Positions 26,225 to 35,731 of a stretch of 46,863 nt of DNA are shown piece by piece. The notes under the pieces are model-generated. The model saw only the letters and a list, made by a program, of their open reading frames with translations. It was not told the DNA's origin and searched no databases. Numbering within the stretch: the first letter of the stretch is position 1; the number at the start of each line of letters is the position of its first letter. The position numbers and the translations under genes were made by a program. This DNA comes from Promethearchaeota archaeon. GTDB taxonomy: Archaea; Asgardarchaeota; Lokiarchaeia; Sigyniarchaeales; SOKP01. The DNA lies in contig JAFGGO010000183.1 of the NCBI GenBank assembly GCA_016930515.1, positions 1-46,863 on the forward strand. Direction: 5' to 3'.

Positions 26225-29200
26225 TCATTTCTTAGCTTCAAATTTTTTCGTTAACTTTTTCAACTCGTCCTTGGACAATTTCTTCAATTCTTCCATTCTT
26301 TTTTTAGCTTGATACAAGTTAGTCGCAGTTTCCAGGTAACCAAGCTTGACGTCTTTCTTGTCAAAGAGAGAATCCTCGTCCTCGCTCTCAAAACCAACGA
26401 GAGAACCTCTTCGGAGGTTTTTTGTTATTGATATGATGTGATCAATTTCTCCAGATTGATCCGTCGTTTCAAGTACGTAAATGTGGAATAAACCTTCTTT
26501 CTTGATGGAATCAATGCGAATATTCGCCTCGCGTAGTAAATCCACAAATCTTTTCCGTTCCTGAGCCCTTTTATAATTAGTCGTGGTGCCAAACTTTTTT
26601 ATCTCAGAAGAGAAGTAAGATTTAGCCCTTTCGTAACACTCAAGGGCCTTGTCGAATTCGTCAAGGTGTTCGTAGCAAGTTCCTAAATACATGTCAACAT
26701 CGTCTTTCATCGCTGCTTTTTTCATGGATAATCGCAATATCTCCAGTGCTTTCTCGTAATGCTCGAACTTGATAAGTATTTTACCGTACGAGTGGTAGTG
26801 TTCTCCCTTGAATAATTCCGTGAGCTCGATCGCGTTTTCAATCGCTTTAATGGCCTCGTGTTCCATGTCGTTTTCTGCGAAATATCGTGCTTTTGCGTCG
26901 AAGATATCTGCTTTTGTATTGTTATAACTTGAACTGGAATGATCGCTTTCGGTAAAACGGTGTTTATTATTTTCAAGAACCTTGAAGGCCTCGTCGAACT
27001 CTTTCAATTGGATCAAGATCAAGATTTTCAAGTAGTAAGACTCGAAATCTTCGGGGTTCGTCTCGATTGCCTTGTTAACGGTTTCGAGGGCAACGTCGTA
27101 TCGCTTCAGGTAATGCAGCATGTCGGCTTTCTCGTGATATATTCCCGTGTAATTCGCTCCCTTTTCAAGAGCTTCTTTAATTCCTTCTAAAGCATCAGGA
27201 TACCTGCCGAGCGTGCTCAATATCAAGTTTCTCAATTCGTAAAAATCAAGGTAGTTCGGAAATAGGTCAAATCCTTGGTTAACAACATCTAAAGCCTCTT
27301 CGGAACGACCGAGAAAATAAAGGATTCGTGCCTTAGTGTAATAATTTTCAGGGACGTTCGATCCGTAGGTCATTGCAGTATTTAACGCGTCAAGGGCGTC
27401 AGCAAGTCTGTCACTTTCAAACAAGATCGAAGATTTAATACGGTAATATTTCGATTCCTTGTAATCCAGCTTGATTGCGGCGTTAATTTGTCGCAATGCA
27501 TCCTTGTATTTCTTTTCCTTGAAATATGCAATTGCCTTGTATTGATAAGCTATTGCTGCAGGTGACGGGGTCGATTTAATGAGGTTTTCTAAAAGATCTA
27601 GTGCTTCTTGATTCTTGTCCAGCAATAGCAAAATCCTAGCCTTATGAACTCGAAAATTGTAATGCGGAATGATTTCGGGGTCATGATTTATGGAGGAATG
27701 CATTGCTTCAGCAGGATATTTAGGAAATTCTTCAATCGCTTGATCGACAATTATTAATGCTTCTTGTAAAGAGTTTAATCCAATTAAGGCAAAAATTTGA
27801 TATTCTACTAATTTGGGATTCTTTAATTCCAAGTACTGAGAGTTAAAAAATTGGTATTTTTTTACAGTACTCAAGGCTCTCTCGTATTCTCTGTCTTTAA
27901 GCGAGTAATATATGTAATTTTCAAAATAATCGTCCATCATTTCTGTCATCTCTATGGGATACGGTCCTGAATACGCTAATGTAAAGACTTCAAAAGCAAG
28001 GTCGTATTCTTCACTCAAGATTAATACTTCAGAAGCGTGAGGAAATATCTCTGAAAAACCGTGATCTTCATATTCTAAGTCAGATTCGTATTCTTTTATC
28101 AAGTCGAAAATAGCAACAAATTCCTGCATGTCATTTAGGATATTTATTTTTATAATAATAAATTCGTCAAACGACATGATGCTATTAGCCTCGTCAATAG
28201 CTTCCAAGGCTTCTTTATATCTCTTTAATCCGAGAAAAACCTCTGCTTTTAAACCAAAATACAAGGGATTTAAATATCGTTCCATTTCCATTGAAATTTT
28301 ATCTAATATTTCAAGAGCAGCATCATATTGTCTTTTGTTTTTTAACGCATCTGCTTTTTCAAAAAGAAATGTAGTAATATTTGATTCGTTTAAATCCCTT
28401 CGCTTTATTATTTTATCAACAAAATCTATGATGAAATCATCGTATCCGTTGCCTTTAATAAACCAAATTATTTGTACTAGATCTGAGATATCATAACTGT
28501 TAATCTCTTTATCAAACCCAATTTTCATTGCTAACTCAAAATTTATTCTTGCATCATTTATTCGATTAAAAAATGTCCTTAAAATATTGCCTTTTAAAAG
28601 GTAGTATTTAGCTTTTCCTTCGATTTCAATTGCTTTATTAATTACCATTAATGCATCTTCGGGTCTGCTATTTTGTTTTAATAATTGTTCTGCACGATCA
28701 TATAATTCTTCGCCATATTTCGACCTTGAAATTAGATTCTTAGATAACTTTTCAGCTTCATCCAGTCTACCTAAAATAATTAAAAATCTCAATTTTTTTT
28801 GGTATAAATCCTTACCATCATCAAATTTTAAAGCCATCTCAACAGCGTTTAACCCTTTCTCAGCAATTTCTACCTCTTTTGGATTTCCCCCTCTTATAAA
28901 ATCGTCTAATTCTCTTAACAAAATTTCAGCTTTCAATCGATAAAAATTATATCCATTTGGTATTGGATCGATTTCTATGCCTTTTTCAATAACATTAAGG
29001 GCATTATCTTTGTCTAACAAGTATAAGCCTAATATCTTTGCCTTCCAATAATAAAATTTAGCGTTGTTTTCCGTTGTCATGAGCTTGTCGATTTCCAATA
29101 TAGCGTTCTTATAATCTTGTTTCTCAATTAAATTCCAAATTAGTTCTGTTTTATCGTCTTTTAAATCATTATTAAAATCTATAGCTAATTTCTCGCCCTT

Positions 29201-30358
29201 ATTATATGACATATAATTACTATATATGTTAAAATATTCTCTAAAAGTGTCGAGAGACTCTTTATCTATAGTGTTCTCCAGAAAAAAAGTATTTTTTTCT
29301 GAAAGTGATTGAAATTTAAATAGATTTAGATATTTTTCAAAGAGAGAACTTTCTTGAGTTATTTCTTCTCGGTACATCATCTTTTTCGGTTGTGTCAGTT
29401 CGATTGTCTTTGCAATTTCTTGATATTCTGGCTTTCCTTGATTGATATTTTGTGTCATGACTTTTCGAAAGTTTTCAATTAGGGGATAAAGGGCGTCCCC
29501 TAGCTTTTTATCGAACAAGCGATTTTTTTCCGTAAGAGTTAGAATGATTTCTTTATATGCATTATCTAATTCTTCTCGATTGAGATCGATTTTCCCAAGA
29601 CTTGCCTTTTGAGCTAATTTTATCAATTTAGAATCGACGTGGAGTTGAAAATGCCTGCCTAAATCGCTTCCTTCGCTAAAATAAAGGTTTAGATCCTCTG
29701 ATTTTAAAACTAATTTGTGAAATCGAATCCCATACTCTCCTTTTTCTAATCGTTCAAGGAACAGTTGCAATTCGGTTCTTGAAATAATCTTTTCGGAAAT
29801 TAGAAAATCCTCTATGGAAATCGAATATTTTGGATAGAGATTGGGGTGATTATAAGCTAAAAATAACAAAACGGTTTCGAATTTTTTTATATCTGGAATT
29901 AACCCCGATACTAGATTGAAAGGTATTGACGATGTGATGTTAACATATTCGAGCATTAATTTATCACTCGTGATATTCCTATCCTTGAAAAAAGGTTTGA
30001 GTTGGTTAATTACATTTCGTCCCATTTTAATTTCGCGATCGAATATTGTCTCAGAATCAATATCGTATTCCTCCAATCTTTTTGTAAGGTAGATCTCTCC
30101 TGCGGGAGTTATGCGATACTTGACTTTCCTTCTATTAGATTTGTCGATCTCGGTGTCTACAAATCCATTTTCAGTTAGTTTTCCGAAATACTTGTAAAAC
30201 GTGGTTTTACGAAATCCCTCGGGCTCTCCAAACTCCTTAATGAAGAAAGACGGTCCTAAAGGAACACTACTTTGACTCAGAGCGTATAATACAATGTCTT
30301 CGACTTCTCCTTTTCCTTTATCCCAGATCTTTTCGTGAACTAACTCCTTTAGGCTCAT
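26225..30358 (-). CDS. Giant winged-helix plus TPR-repeat protein
   Basis: A 1377-residue protein. Residues 1-100 form a winged helix of PadR/ArsR type (VEDIVLYALSQSS...GKLTENGFVDTEIDKSNRRKVKYRITPAGEIYL). Residues 100-370 are helical and unassigned. From about residue 390 to 1270 there are some 20 tetratricopeptide-type helix pairs, with clear units such as YYRIKSSILFESDRLADALDALNTAM. The C-terminus has a small mixed domain and a charged coil. It probably binds DNA and a protein partner, as TPR regulators do. The 3' third of the gene is GC-richer than the 5' part. No membrane segment. Confidence 0.8.
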   Translation of the reverse strand: MSLKELVHEKIWDKGKGEVEDIVLYALSQSSVPLGPSFFIKEFGEPEGFRKTTFYKYFGKLTENGFVDTEIDKSNRRKVKYRITPAGEIYLTKRLEEYDIDSETIFDREIKMGRNVINQLKPFFKDRNITSDKLMLEYVNITSSIPFNLVSGLIPDIKKFETVLLFLAYNHPNLYPKYSISIEDFLISEKIISRTELQLFLERLEKGEYGIRFHKLVLKSEDLNLYFSEGSDLGRHFQLHVDSKLIKLAQKASLGKIDLNREELDNAYKEIILTLTEKNRLFDKKLGDALYPLIENFRKVMTQNINQGKPEYQEIAKTIELTQPKKMMYREEITQESSLFEKYLNLFKFQSLSEKNTFFLENTIDKESLDTFREYFNIYSNYMSYNKGEKLAIDFNNDLKDDKTELIWNLIEKQDYKNAILEIDKLMTTENNAKFYYWKAKILGLYLLDKDNALNVIEKGIEIDPIPNGYNFYRLKAEILLRELDDFIRGGNPKEVEIAEKGLNAVEMALKFDDGKDLYQKKLRFLIILGRLDEAEKLSKNLISRSKYGEELYDRAEQLLKQNSRPEDALMVINKAIEIEGKAKYYLLKGNILRTFFNRINDARINFELAMKIGFDKEINSYDISDLVQIIWFIKGNGYDDFIIDFVDKIIKRRDLNESNITTFLFEKADALKNKRQYDAALEILDKISMEMERYLNPLYFGLKAEVFLGLKRYKEALEAIDEANSIMSFDEFIIIKINILNDMQEFVAIFDLIKEYESDLEYEDHGFSEIFPHASEVLILSEEYDLAFEVFTLAYSGPYPIEMTEMMDDYFENYIYYSLKDREYERALSTVKKYQFFNSQYLELKNPKLVEYQIFALIGLNSLQEALIIVDQAIEEFPKYPAEAMHSSINHDPEIIPHYNFRVHKARILLLLDKNQEALDLLENLIKSTPSPAAIAYQYKAIAYFKEKKYKDALRQINAAIKLDYKESKYYRIKSSILFESDRLADALDALNTAMTYGSNVPENYYTKARILYFLGRSEEALDVVNQGFDLFPNYLDFYELRNLILSTLGRYPDALEGIKEALEKGANYTGIYHEKADMLHYLKRYDVALETVNKAIETNPEDFESYYLKILILIQLKEFDEAFKVLENNKHRFTESDHSSSSYNNTKADIFDAKARYFAENDMEHEAIKAIENAIELTELFKGEHYHSYGKILIKFEHYEKALEILRLSMKKAAMKDDVDMYLGTCYEHLDEFDKALECYERAKSYFSSEIKKFGTTTNYKRAQERKRFVDLLREANIRIDSIKKEGLFHIYVLETTDQSGEIDHIISITKNLRRGSLVGFESEDEDSLFDKKDVKLGYLETATNLYQAKKRMEELKKLSKDELKKLTKKFEAKK

Positions 30359-30473
30359 GATTAAAATAAATGCGGATTCGTATTTAAGCGTTTGCTAATT
30401 GCGAACCAGTTCGCGAAATATGAACTAAAATAGAATGGTTTTCTATATTAATTTATAGGTTGGTGAAAAAAAA

Positions 30474-31082
30474 ATGTGCCTGGAAAATAATCTTGAAAGA
30501 ATCCTTGGAATAAATGAATTAGAGATTTTTATTGACGTTAACAATGTCGTCCATAATCGACATAATATGGAACAAAACCCGCAACTTGGGGATTTTTTGA
30601 TAATGATGGATCGTTTAATTAACGATTTGGGATTCCAACCAGCAAAAATCATTTCGATTTGCGATCCTGGTTTGAAATATCATATTGATAAGCCTAACGA
30701 ATTTGAAGCCCTGATTAAAGAAGGGGTTATCAGAGAGGCCCCAAAAGTGGCTGACGAGTTCATCTTGTCGTTCGCATTGCGCAAGAAATATTGCCTTATC
30801 GTAAGCAACGATAAATTTCGTGAGTATTTAGATCAATTACCGAGCAAGGATTGGTTAAAACAACGCAGGGTAACATTTATGTTCTTGGGCAACGATGTTG
30901 TCTTGAGTCCAAATTTTGATGAAAAAAAAATGAAAAAGAATATCCAAGGAGAAAAACCAATGAGTAAAGGAGACGATGTTAATTGTTCGGAAGAACCGAT
31001 AGAAAAGAGCTTTGAAAAATCTACATTGGAAGTATTAAAAAATTCAATAGAACGAGTAGAGGGTGAATTTGATCTTTTTTGA
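30474..31082 (+). CDS. Regnase/NYN-type PIN-fold ribonuclease
   Basis: A 202-residue protein. Residues 17-125 match the ZC3H12A-like NYN/PIN RNase domain: the first acidic site in IFIDVNNVVHN (Asp21), Asp64 in CDPGL, Asp94 in VADEFILSFALRKK, and Asp113 in LIVSNDKFREY. All four catalytic Asp positions are present, so an active metal-dependent endoribonuclease is likely. The C-terminal 60 residues are charged and probably disordered. It ends 71 bases before the nuclease-HerA gene on the same strand and may belong to the same system. Confidence 0.75.
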   Translation: MCLENNLERILGINELEIFIDVNNVVHNRHNMEQNPQLGDFLIMMDRLINDLGFQPAKIISICDPGLKYHIDKPNEFEALIKEGVIREAPKVADEFILSFALRKKYCLIVSNDKFREYLDQLPSKDWLKQRRVTFMFLGNDVVLSPNFDEKKMKKNIQGEKPMSKGDDVNCSEEPIEKSFEKSTLEVLKNSIERVEGEFDLF

Positions 31083-31100
31083 TCACTCAAGTTATTTCAC

Positions 31101-31142
31101 TTTATATCTAACAGAAAATTTAAAACAAAAAAATAAGGAGGT
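31101..31142 (+). promoter_or_regulatory. TATA-like element and strong Shine-Dalgarno ahead of the nuclease-HerA gene
   Basis: TTTATATC at 31101-31108 could start a transcript near 31130. AAGGAGGT at 31135-31142 is the strongest ribosome-binding site seen in the window and lies 11 bases before the ATG at 31154. The gene may therefore be expressed separately from the upstream RNase. Confidence 0.5.
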
Positions 31143-31153
31143 AAACAAAAAAA

Positions 31154-33493
31154 ATGGAAAAATCCAAAAGAACGGTAAGCGGGTTGCTCGACAAGGGCTA
31201 CGGCAGGAGAGCGCTCAAGTTAGGCGGCGTCAAGGGAAGGGTCCTTCACGAGGCACAGGCTCGCTACTACCGTCAAGTGTTTAAAAGGCCCGAGCGGCGA
31301 AGCAAATTGAGCCAAAGGGTCTTTAGCAAGTGGTTGACCGAGGAAAAAGTCAACGTGCTTGCCGACCTCGAGAAAAGTCCCGATTCCGCCCTGTATCACG
31401 AGGACGCCAAGCTTCTTCTCGAGGCTGCCTTGAAAGCGATCAGGTACGCCTCGAAGCGGATCGCCGCTAAAAACGGGGGCGTGGTCGTTCCTGAAGACGT
31501 GGAACGGGAAGCGTTCGGAGGAGAGCTCTGGATCGAAGAGGGAACGACCGGCAAGATCGGGGGAATAAAAATATCGGGCAGGACTGATTACCTGATCGAG
31601 CTTGATCTCGCATCCTTTGTCGTTCGCGATTTCAAGTCGTTCGGAAAGGGAGATGTTGCCGATCCAACCGACCCCGAATCGCCGCTTCACAGGGAGTTCA
31701 TGCAGGCGTGCCTTTACGCCGTCCTGTTCGAGAAGTCTCGAAGACAGGCCTGCGTTGCGATTCAGGTCCAATATTTTCCTTGCGAGATCGTCAGCCACGA
31801 GTTCACCACGGAATTGCGCCAACGAGCCATGAAGTACGCAAAGGACCAAGCTTTCGAGGGATACGACGGCGTGTCCTTTAACTATTCGCCTTCCGACGGA
31901 CCGGAAAGCGACGACGACGATGGCGGCGAGACCGCGGGAGTAATGCCGGCGATAAAACAATCGAGCGAAGGCGCAAGTGGGGTGTCTGAAGATCGAGGAA
32001 GCGACGCCGCCTTCCATCCAAGACAGAAAGACGACCTGGGATTCTTGAGCACGATCAAGGGAAAACCCCTGGAGTTGGTGCTCGGAGGGGACAACAAGAT
32101 GGAAGGATACTTGTTCCCGAGCGAGGCTCACAGGATTCGGGAAGGGCATTGCGTGGTGGTGGAAGACCAGGACACGGCCGTTCGAATCCTGTGCGTCGTG
32201 AAAAAGATCGAGTGCTCGGAAGACCAATTTCCGGGAGAAACTTCGAGCCACAAGGAGGAAAACTACAAGATAGCGCTCGTTCCCGAGGGGCAGTTCGGAC
32301 CGGAAGGATACCAGGAATTGCGACCCCAGACCGTCATCGGGGGCAGGATCAAGGTGGCCACGCAGCACGAGTATTGCGCCTACAAGCGTGTTCCCGTCAA
32401 CGGCATGCCCATCGGCACGGTTCAAGGGCTTAACGAGGGAATTCCCTATCCCCTCGATAGGTCGATCGTGTACCAGAGCGTGTTCGTGAGCGGCCAACAA
32501 GGCACGGGAAAGACAAGTTTCGTGAAATGTTTCGTTCTTGGCACGGCCAGCCAAAAGGATGCGCCCGCGCAGGTAATCCTCGATCACGAGGGTGAATACG
32601 AGAATCTCGTGGACATTCCCACCAACGAGCGTTCGAGAACGGTCCTCGAAAAGATTGGGGCCAAGGGGCTCGATCCGGACAAGTTCAAGGTAATCACGCT
32701 TGGACCACGCTCCGGGCGCTGCCTTTCGCTCGAGGCGATCGATTCGTTCGATCTTCCAAACTTTCTACACGAGCTCACGCCGATTTCTCACGACACGTTC
32801 GAAGCGATCGTGTACGATCTGAAACAAGAGCACGACAAGGAGGCGTTTTTGTTTCCGGAACTCAAATCGCTCGTGCTAAGCCGCCTGGAAAGCTCAAAAT
32901 ACGGGGCGACCAGCGCCACGCAGGGTGCCATCAAGAGAGCGCTCAATTCGGTGGCTCTCAAGATATTTGATGTTCCTGGATCAGAACCGATCGACGTCGA
33001 TTTCATGCTCGAGCCGGGACGCGTGACCGTCGTGAACACGTACAACCTGAGAGGAGACCTTCAAAGGATCGTGGGACTGTACTTGCTGGCGGTCCTTCAC
33101 GGTCGCGCTCTCAAGGGCAAGAAGCGCGTCAAGACGATCCTCTACCTGGACGAGATCCAGCGACTCGTTCCGAAGTCGAACTCGCAGGCAGAAACCGAGT
33201 ATTTGAGGAGGATCATAAAATATCTCGACGAGGTGGTCCACAGGGGTAGGAAGCGCGATTACGGCGTTTTCTTCGCAACGCAGAGCGTCGGTGACGTCAA
33301 GAAGGACATCATCGATCTGTGCAACACCAAGTTCTTCATGCAGGCGCAGGGAAGCGGGGCTGCTCGCGTGAAGGATTACTTTACCAACAAGGCGGACTTG
33401 GAACGGTTAAAAAAGCTTCCGAAGGGACACGCCTTCGTCACCAGCGAGGGCAAGCACGAGCCCGTGGAGATCAAGTTTCCTTTCGTCGATTGA
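31154..33493 (+). CDS. RecB/Cas4-like nuclease fused to a HerA-type ATPase
   Basis: A 779-residue fusion. Residues 20-235 are a PD-(D/E)XK nuclease of the RecB/Cas4 kind: GRVLHEAQAR (His32), Asp145 in GRTDYL, Asp159-Phe-Lys161, and Gln184/Tyr188 in FMQACLYAVL. The iron-sulfur Cys of Cas4 are absent. Residues 240-295 are an acidic linker. Residues 300-430 form a HerA-like beta-barrel. The rest is the ATPase: Walker A GQQGTGKTS at 447-455, DHEGEY near 478, Walker B TILYLDEIQRL with Asp666/Glu667, and ATQS near 709. HerA normally works with a separate NurA nuclease in end resection; here the nuclease is in the same chain. Very GC-rich codons. Confidence 0.85.
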   Translation: MEKSKRTVSGLLDKGYGRRALKLGGVKGRVLHEAQARYYRQVFKRPERRSKLSQRVFSKWLTEEKVNVLADLEKSPDSALYHEDAKLLLEAALKAIRYASKRIAAKNGGVVVPEDVEREAFGGELWIEEGTTGKIGGIKISGRTDYLIELDLASFVVRDFKSFGKGDVADPTDPESPLHREFMQACLYAVLFEKSRRQACVAIQVQYFPCEIVSHEFTTELRQRAMKYAKDQAFEGYDGVSFNYSPSDGPESDDDDGGETAGVMPAIKQSSEGASGVSEDRGSDAAFHPRQKDDLGFLSTIKGKPLELVLGGDNKMEGYLFPSEAHRIREGHCVVVEDQDTAVRILCVVKKIECSEDQFPGETSSHKEENYKIALVPEGQFGPEGYQELRPQTVIGGRIKVATQHEYCAYKRVPVNGMPIGTVQGLNEGIPYPLDRSIVYQSVFVSGQQGTGKTSFVKCFVLGTASQKDAPAQVILDHEGEYENLVDIPTNERSRTVLEKIGAKGLDPDKFKVITLGPRSGRCLSLEAIDSFDLPNFLHELTPISHDTFEAIVYDLKQEHDKEAFLFPELKSLVLSRLESSKYGATSATQGAIKRALNSVALKIFDVPGSEPIDVDFMLEPGRVTVVNTYNLRGDLQRIVGLYLLAVLHGRALKGKKRVKTILYLDEIQRLVPKSNSQAETEYLRRIIKYLDEVVHRGRKRDYGVFFATQSVGDVKKDIIDLCNTKFFMQAQGSGAARVKDYFTNKADLERLKKLPKGHAFVTSEGKHEPVEIKFPFVD

Positions 33494-33511
33494 TCGGAAT
33501 ATTCAGCGTCA

Positions 33512-33542
33512 TTTTTTTTCGATTAAAATTTTTTTTTTTTTT
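33512..33542 (+). terminator. Oligo-T terminator after the nuclease-HerA gene
   Basis: T8 at 33512-33519 and T14 at 33529-33542 begin 18 bases after the stop. Long T tracts on the coding strand are the usual archaeal termination signal. A small hairpin (CCCTC/GAGGG at 33565-33579) follows. Confidence 0.65.
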
Positions 33543-33849
33543 ATTTTCCATTTTTAACCCGTTTCCCTCATTTAGAGGGCGAAAGGGAAAAAAAAAGAGC
33601 AACATCGAAGTCGCTTTTGCCGCAATAAGGGCAAAAAAAAGGGGCGATTAAGAGGGTTTTGGGGATGCCAATATAGATTGATCGTTATCTCTCGACAAAA
33701 AAGCGGCCAAAAGGGTCTTCGACAATCGTTATACAAGTATCGTTCGAAATTTATAAATAAAAAATCCACGGTTTTTTTCGCATTCTTTTTGTTTTTATAG
33801 GTTGGGCGTAAATGAAGGTAACAACCTTAAAAAACCGTCTCGATGCAAT
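33543..33849. other. Spacer with hairpins, TATA-like element and a short upstream frame
   Basis: Contains a hairpin at 33565-33579 and a second, TTTTGCC/GGCAAAA, near 33615-33637. A TATA-like TTTATAAATA lies at about 33750-33759, about 90 bases before the chosen start of the next gene. A 17-codon frame from ATG 33812 (MKVTTLKNRLDAICKKS) runs over the next gene's start in another frame and could be a leader peptide. Nothing else seen. Confidence 0.4.
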
Positions 33850-35607
33850 ATGCAAAAAATCGTGAGCGAAAAAACGTTCGAGATAAACGAGCACCTGTCG
33901 GTTGCCCTTCGGCAAGGCGAAACGATCGTCTTGGTGTGCGGCAGGCCGTTCCGGCAGTGCAAGTACCTGGCCTTTAGCTTTCCCGCAGAACAAGCAAGAT
34001 CGTACGATTCGGTCCAGTCCATTGACGATCTGGAGAGGCTCGACCGCTCGAAGCAATACGGAACCTTGGATATCGATCCCGAGACCGAGTTCTGGGGGCA
34101 CTGTTCAAACTTGCAAGCGTGGGCCGAGCGCGGCTACGACACGCGCCTTCTCCACCGCAACCTGGCCTTTCCGCTCCTCAAGAAACTTTCCGAAGCGGGC
34201 GATACCGCTGCCAAAAGGGCGTTCAAGGACGAGGTGGCGCGCAGGTTTTCGAGCGGGTCGCTTTCGGTGGTGGAGTATCTCTTGGAAGAGGGATATCTCG
34301 AGATGTTTAAGCCCGAAGAGCTCGACTCTCTATTCGCGAACTTCGAATACGGTCCCATCATGGCTCTCGAGCTGGACGAGCGGTTGTTCTGCCTGGAACG
34401 GCTTGCAAAAACGGGCGCCCCTGCCGCCATGATCGAGTTCAAGCAGGAGCTCTTTCGAGTCCTGGACGAGGGAAGCAAGGAGGACGTCAAGTTGCTGTTC
34501 GATCGGGCGTTTACCGTCTATTTCTCCAGGGACCAGATCGTGGGCCTTGCTCCCGCGCTCGGTCTTGCTAGCAACGCTCTCCTCACCTGGGGTTGCGCCA
34601 AGGGAGCGCCATGGGACTTTTACTGGTGCGATACGGGCACGGAAGAGCGCTTGGGTCTTGCCACCTGGGGGGCGATCAATCGGGCACCATCCGGCTTTTT
34701 TCGTCGTTTCGAGACCGTCCTTGAGAACATCGAGCTTTCCAAGACGGCCGTTCGCCTTGGCGCTTCCAGATGCTTTTTCGAGCGCCTTCCTGAGTTGTTG
34801 ACCAATAAGAGCCTTGCCAGGTGGGGGGCTTTCCACCGAGCACCGAAGGCTTTTTACGAGGATTTTGCAGTCATCTCGACCAATCCTGCCCTTGCCAAGT
34901 GGGGCGTTCTCAATCGAGTTGGCCCGTCCTTCTGGACCAATTTTTCCACCCTTTCCGAAAAGATGGACTATCACGGGTGGAAGCGGGACCCTTCCGACTT
35001 GGGAGGCGCCTTGCGAGGGTACGGGGCGATCTTGGGAGAAAAAAAGCGCCTTGACGAGGCAATGGGGCTGTATCTCGACGCAATCCTCGTTCACGAATGG
35101 CTCGACGATTTGGAAGAGTTGGCCCTTGACCTGAACCACGTGGGCGTCTTGATGGTAGAAAAGGGCGACCTTGACGAGGCGCTCAAGTATCACCGGTGGG
35201 CGCTCGAACTCCACCAGGGGCAGGGCAACCTGACCTTGGAGGCCCTGGACCTCGAGAACCTCGGGGACGTCTTGGTTACCAAGCGAGATGGCGCTGGAGC
35301 CCGAACGTGGTTCGAAAAAGCGCTTGCCGTCCTCGAGCGAACGGGGGATCTCTCCCGAAAGGGCAAGTGCCAGTTCAAGCTGGCGTCGATATCGTTTGAA
35401 GAGGGAAAAATAGACGAGGCCATTGAACGGTGCCAAGAAAGTCTTAAAATTTCCGAACGGTTAGGCGACCTTGCTGGTGTCAAGACAAACCTCAAGTGCA
35501 TTGGCATTGCCCTGGAGCGAAAGGGCGAGTTCGAGCAGGCACAAATTTACCACGAACGCCTGGAGGAGCTTCTCGAAGAGGGAGAAGAATTTTCGATCAA
35601 ATTATAA
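33850..35607 (+). CDS. TPR protein with an archaeal WGHCSNLQ-type N-terminal domain and a 26-residue Trp repeat
   Basis: 585 residues from ATG 33850; a TTG at 33802 gives 601 but has no ribosome site. Residues 1-160 carry ISEKTFEINEHLSVAL, CKYLAFSF and EFWGHCSNLQAW...LLHRNLAFPLLKKL, a block I recall from archaeal and Asgard LRR/TPR proteins. Residues 240-380 contain an exact 26-residue repeat, W-G-x3-R-x-P-x2-F, with W codons at 34588, 34666, 34822, 34900 and 34978. Residues 385-580 are four or five TPRs with LDEA/FEQAQ signatures. Probably a scaffold or sensor. GC-rich. It follows the nuclease-HerA gene, but its own promoter is likely. Confidence 0.75.
   Translation: MQKIVSEKTFEINEHLSVALRQGETIVLVCGRPFRQCKYLAFSFPAEQARSYDSVQSIDDLERLDRSKQYGTLDIDPETEFWGHCSNLQAWAERGYDTRLLHRNLAFPLLKKLSEAGDTAAKRAFKDEVARRFSSGSLSVVEYLLEEGYLEMFKPEELDSLFANFEYGPIMALELDERLFCLERLAKTGAPAAMIEFKQELFRVLDEGSKEDVKLLFDRAFTVYFSRDQIVGLAPALGLASNALLTWGCAKGAPWDFYWCDTGTEERLGLATWGAINRAPSGFFRRFETVLENIELSKTAVRLGASRCFFERLPELLTNKSLARWGAFHRAPKAFYEDFAVISTNPALAKWGVLNRVGPSFWTNFSTLSEKMDYHGWKRDPSDLGGALRGYGAILGEKKRLDEAMGLYLDAILVHEWLDDLEELALDLNHVGVLMVEKGDLDEALKYHRWALELHQGQGNLTLEALDLENLGDVLVTKRDGAGARTWFEKALAVLERTGDLSRKGKCQFKLASISFEEGKIDEAIERCQESLKISERLGDLAGVKTNLKCIGIALERKGEFEQAQIYHERLEELLEEGEEFSIKL
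34588..35065 (+). repeat. 78-nt / 26-residue tandem repeat inside the TPR gene
   Basis: TGG codons lie at 34588, 34666, 34822, 34900 and 34978. The 34744 position keeps the register but has Thr in place of Trp and retains the FF pair. Best units read WGAINRAPSGFF, WGAFHRAPKAFY and WGVLNRVGPSFW. The period is exactly 78 bases. The unit is not a TPR (34 residues), and I do not recognise it. Confidence 0.7.
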
Positions 35608-35731
35608 TCGAATTGACGATACTCTTTTCCTGATAGAAGCTAAAAAATCCCGCTCCTGACAAAAACCAAGGAGTTTAAATCGTAAAAAAAGTAGTAGTAA
35701 CGTGAAAACAAAAAACAAAAAAAGGTAAACC

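Noticed and set aside
31220..32587. Long minus-strand frame of 455 codons
   Set aside because: A shadow of the GC-rich nuclease-HerA gene; low-complexity Arg/Leu-rich translation with no motif.
34330..35436. Minus-strand frame of 368 codons
   Set aside because: A shadow of the GC-rich TPR gene, whose plus-strand frame shows real repeats and domains.
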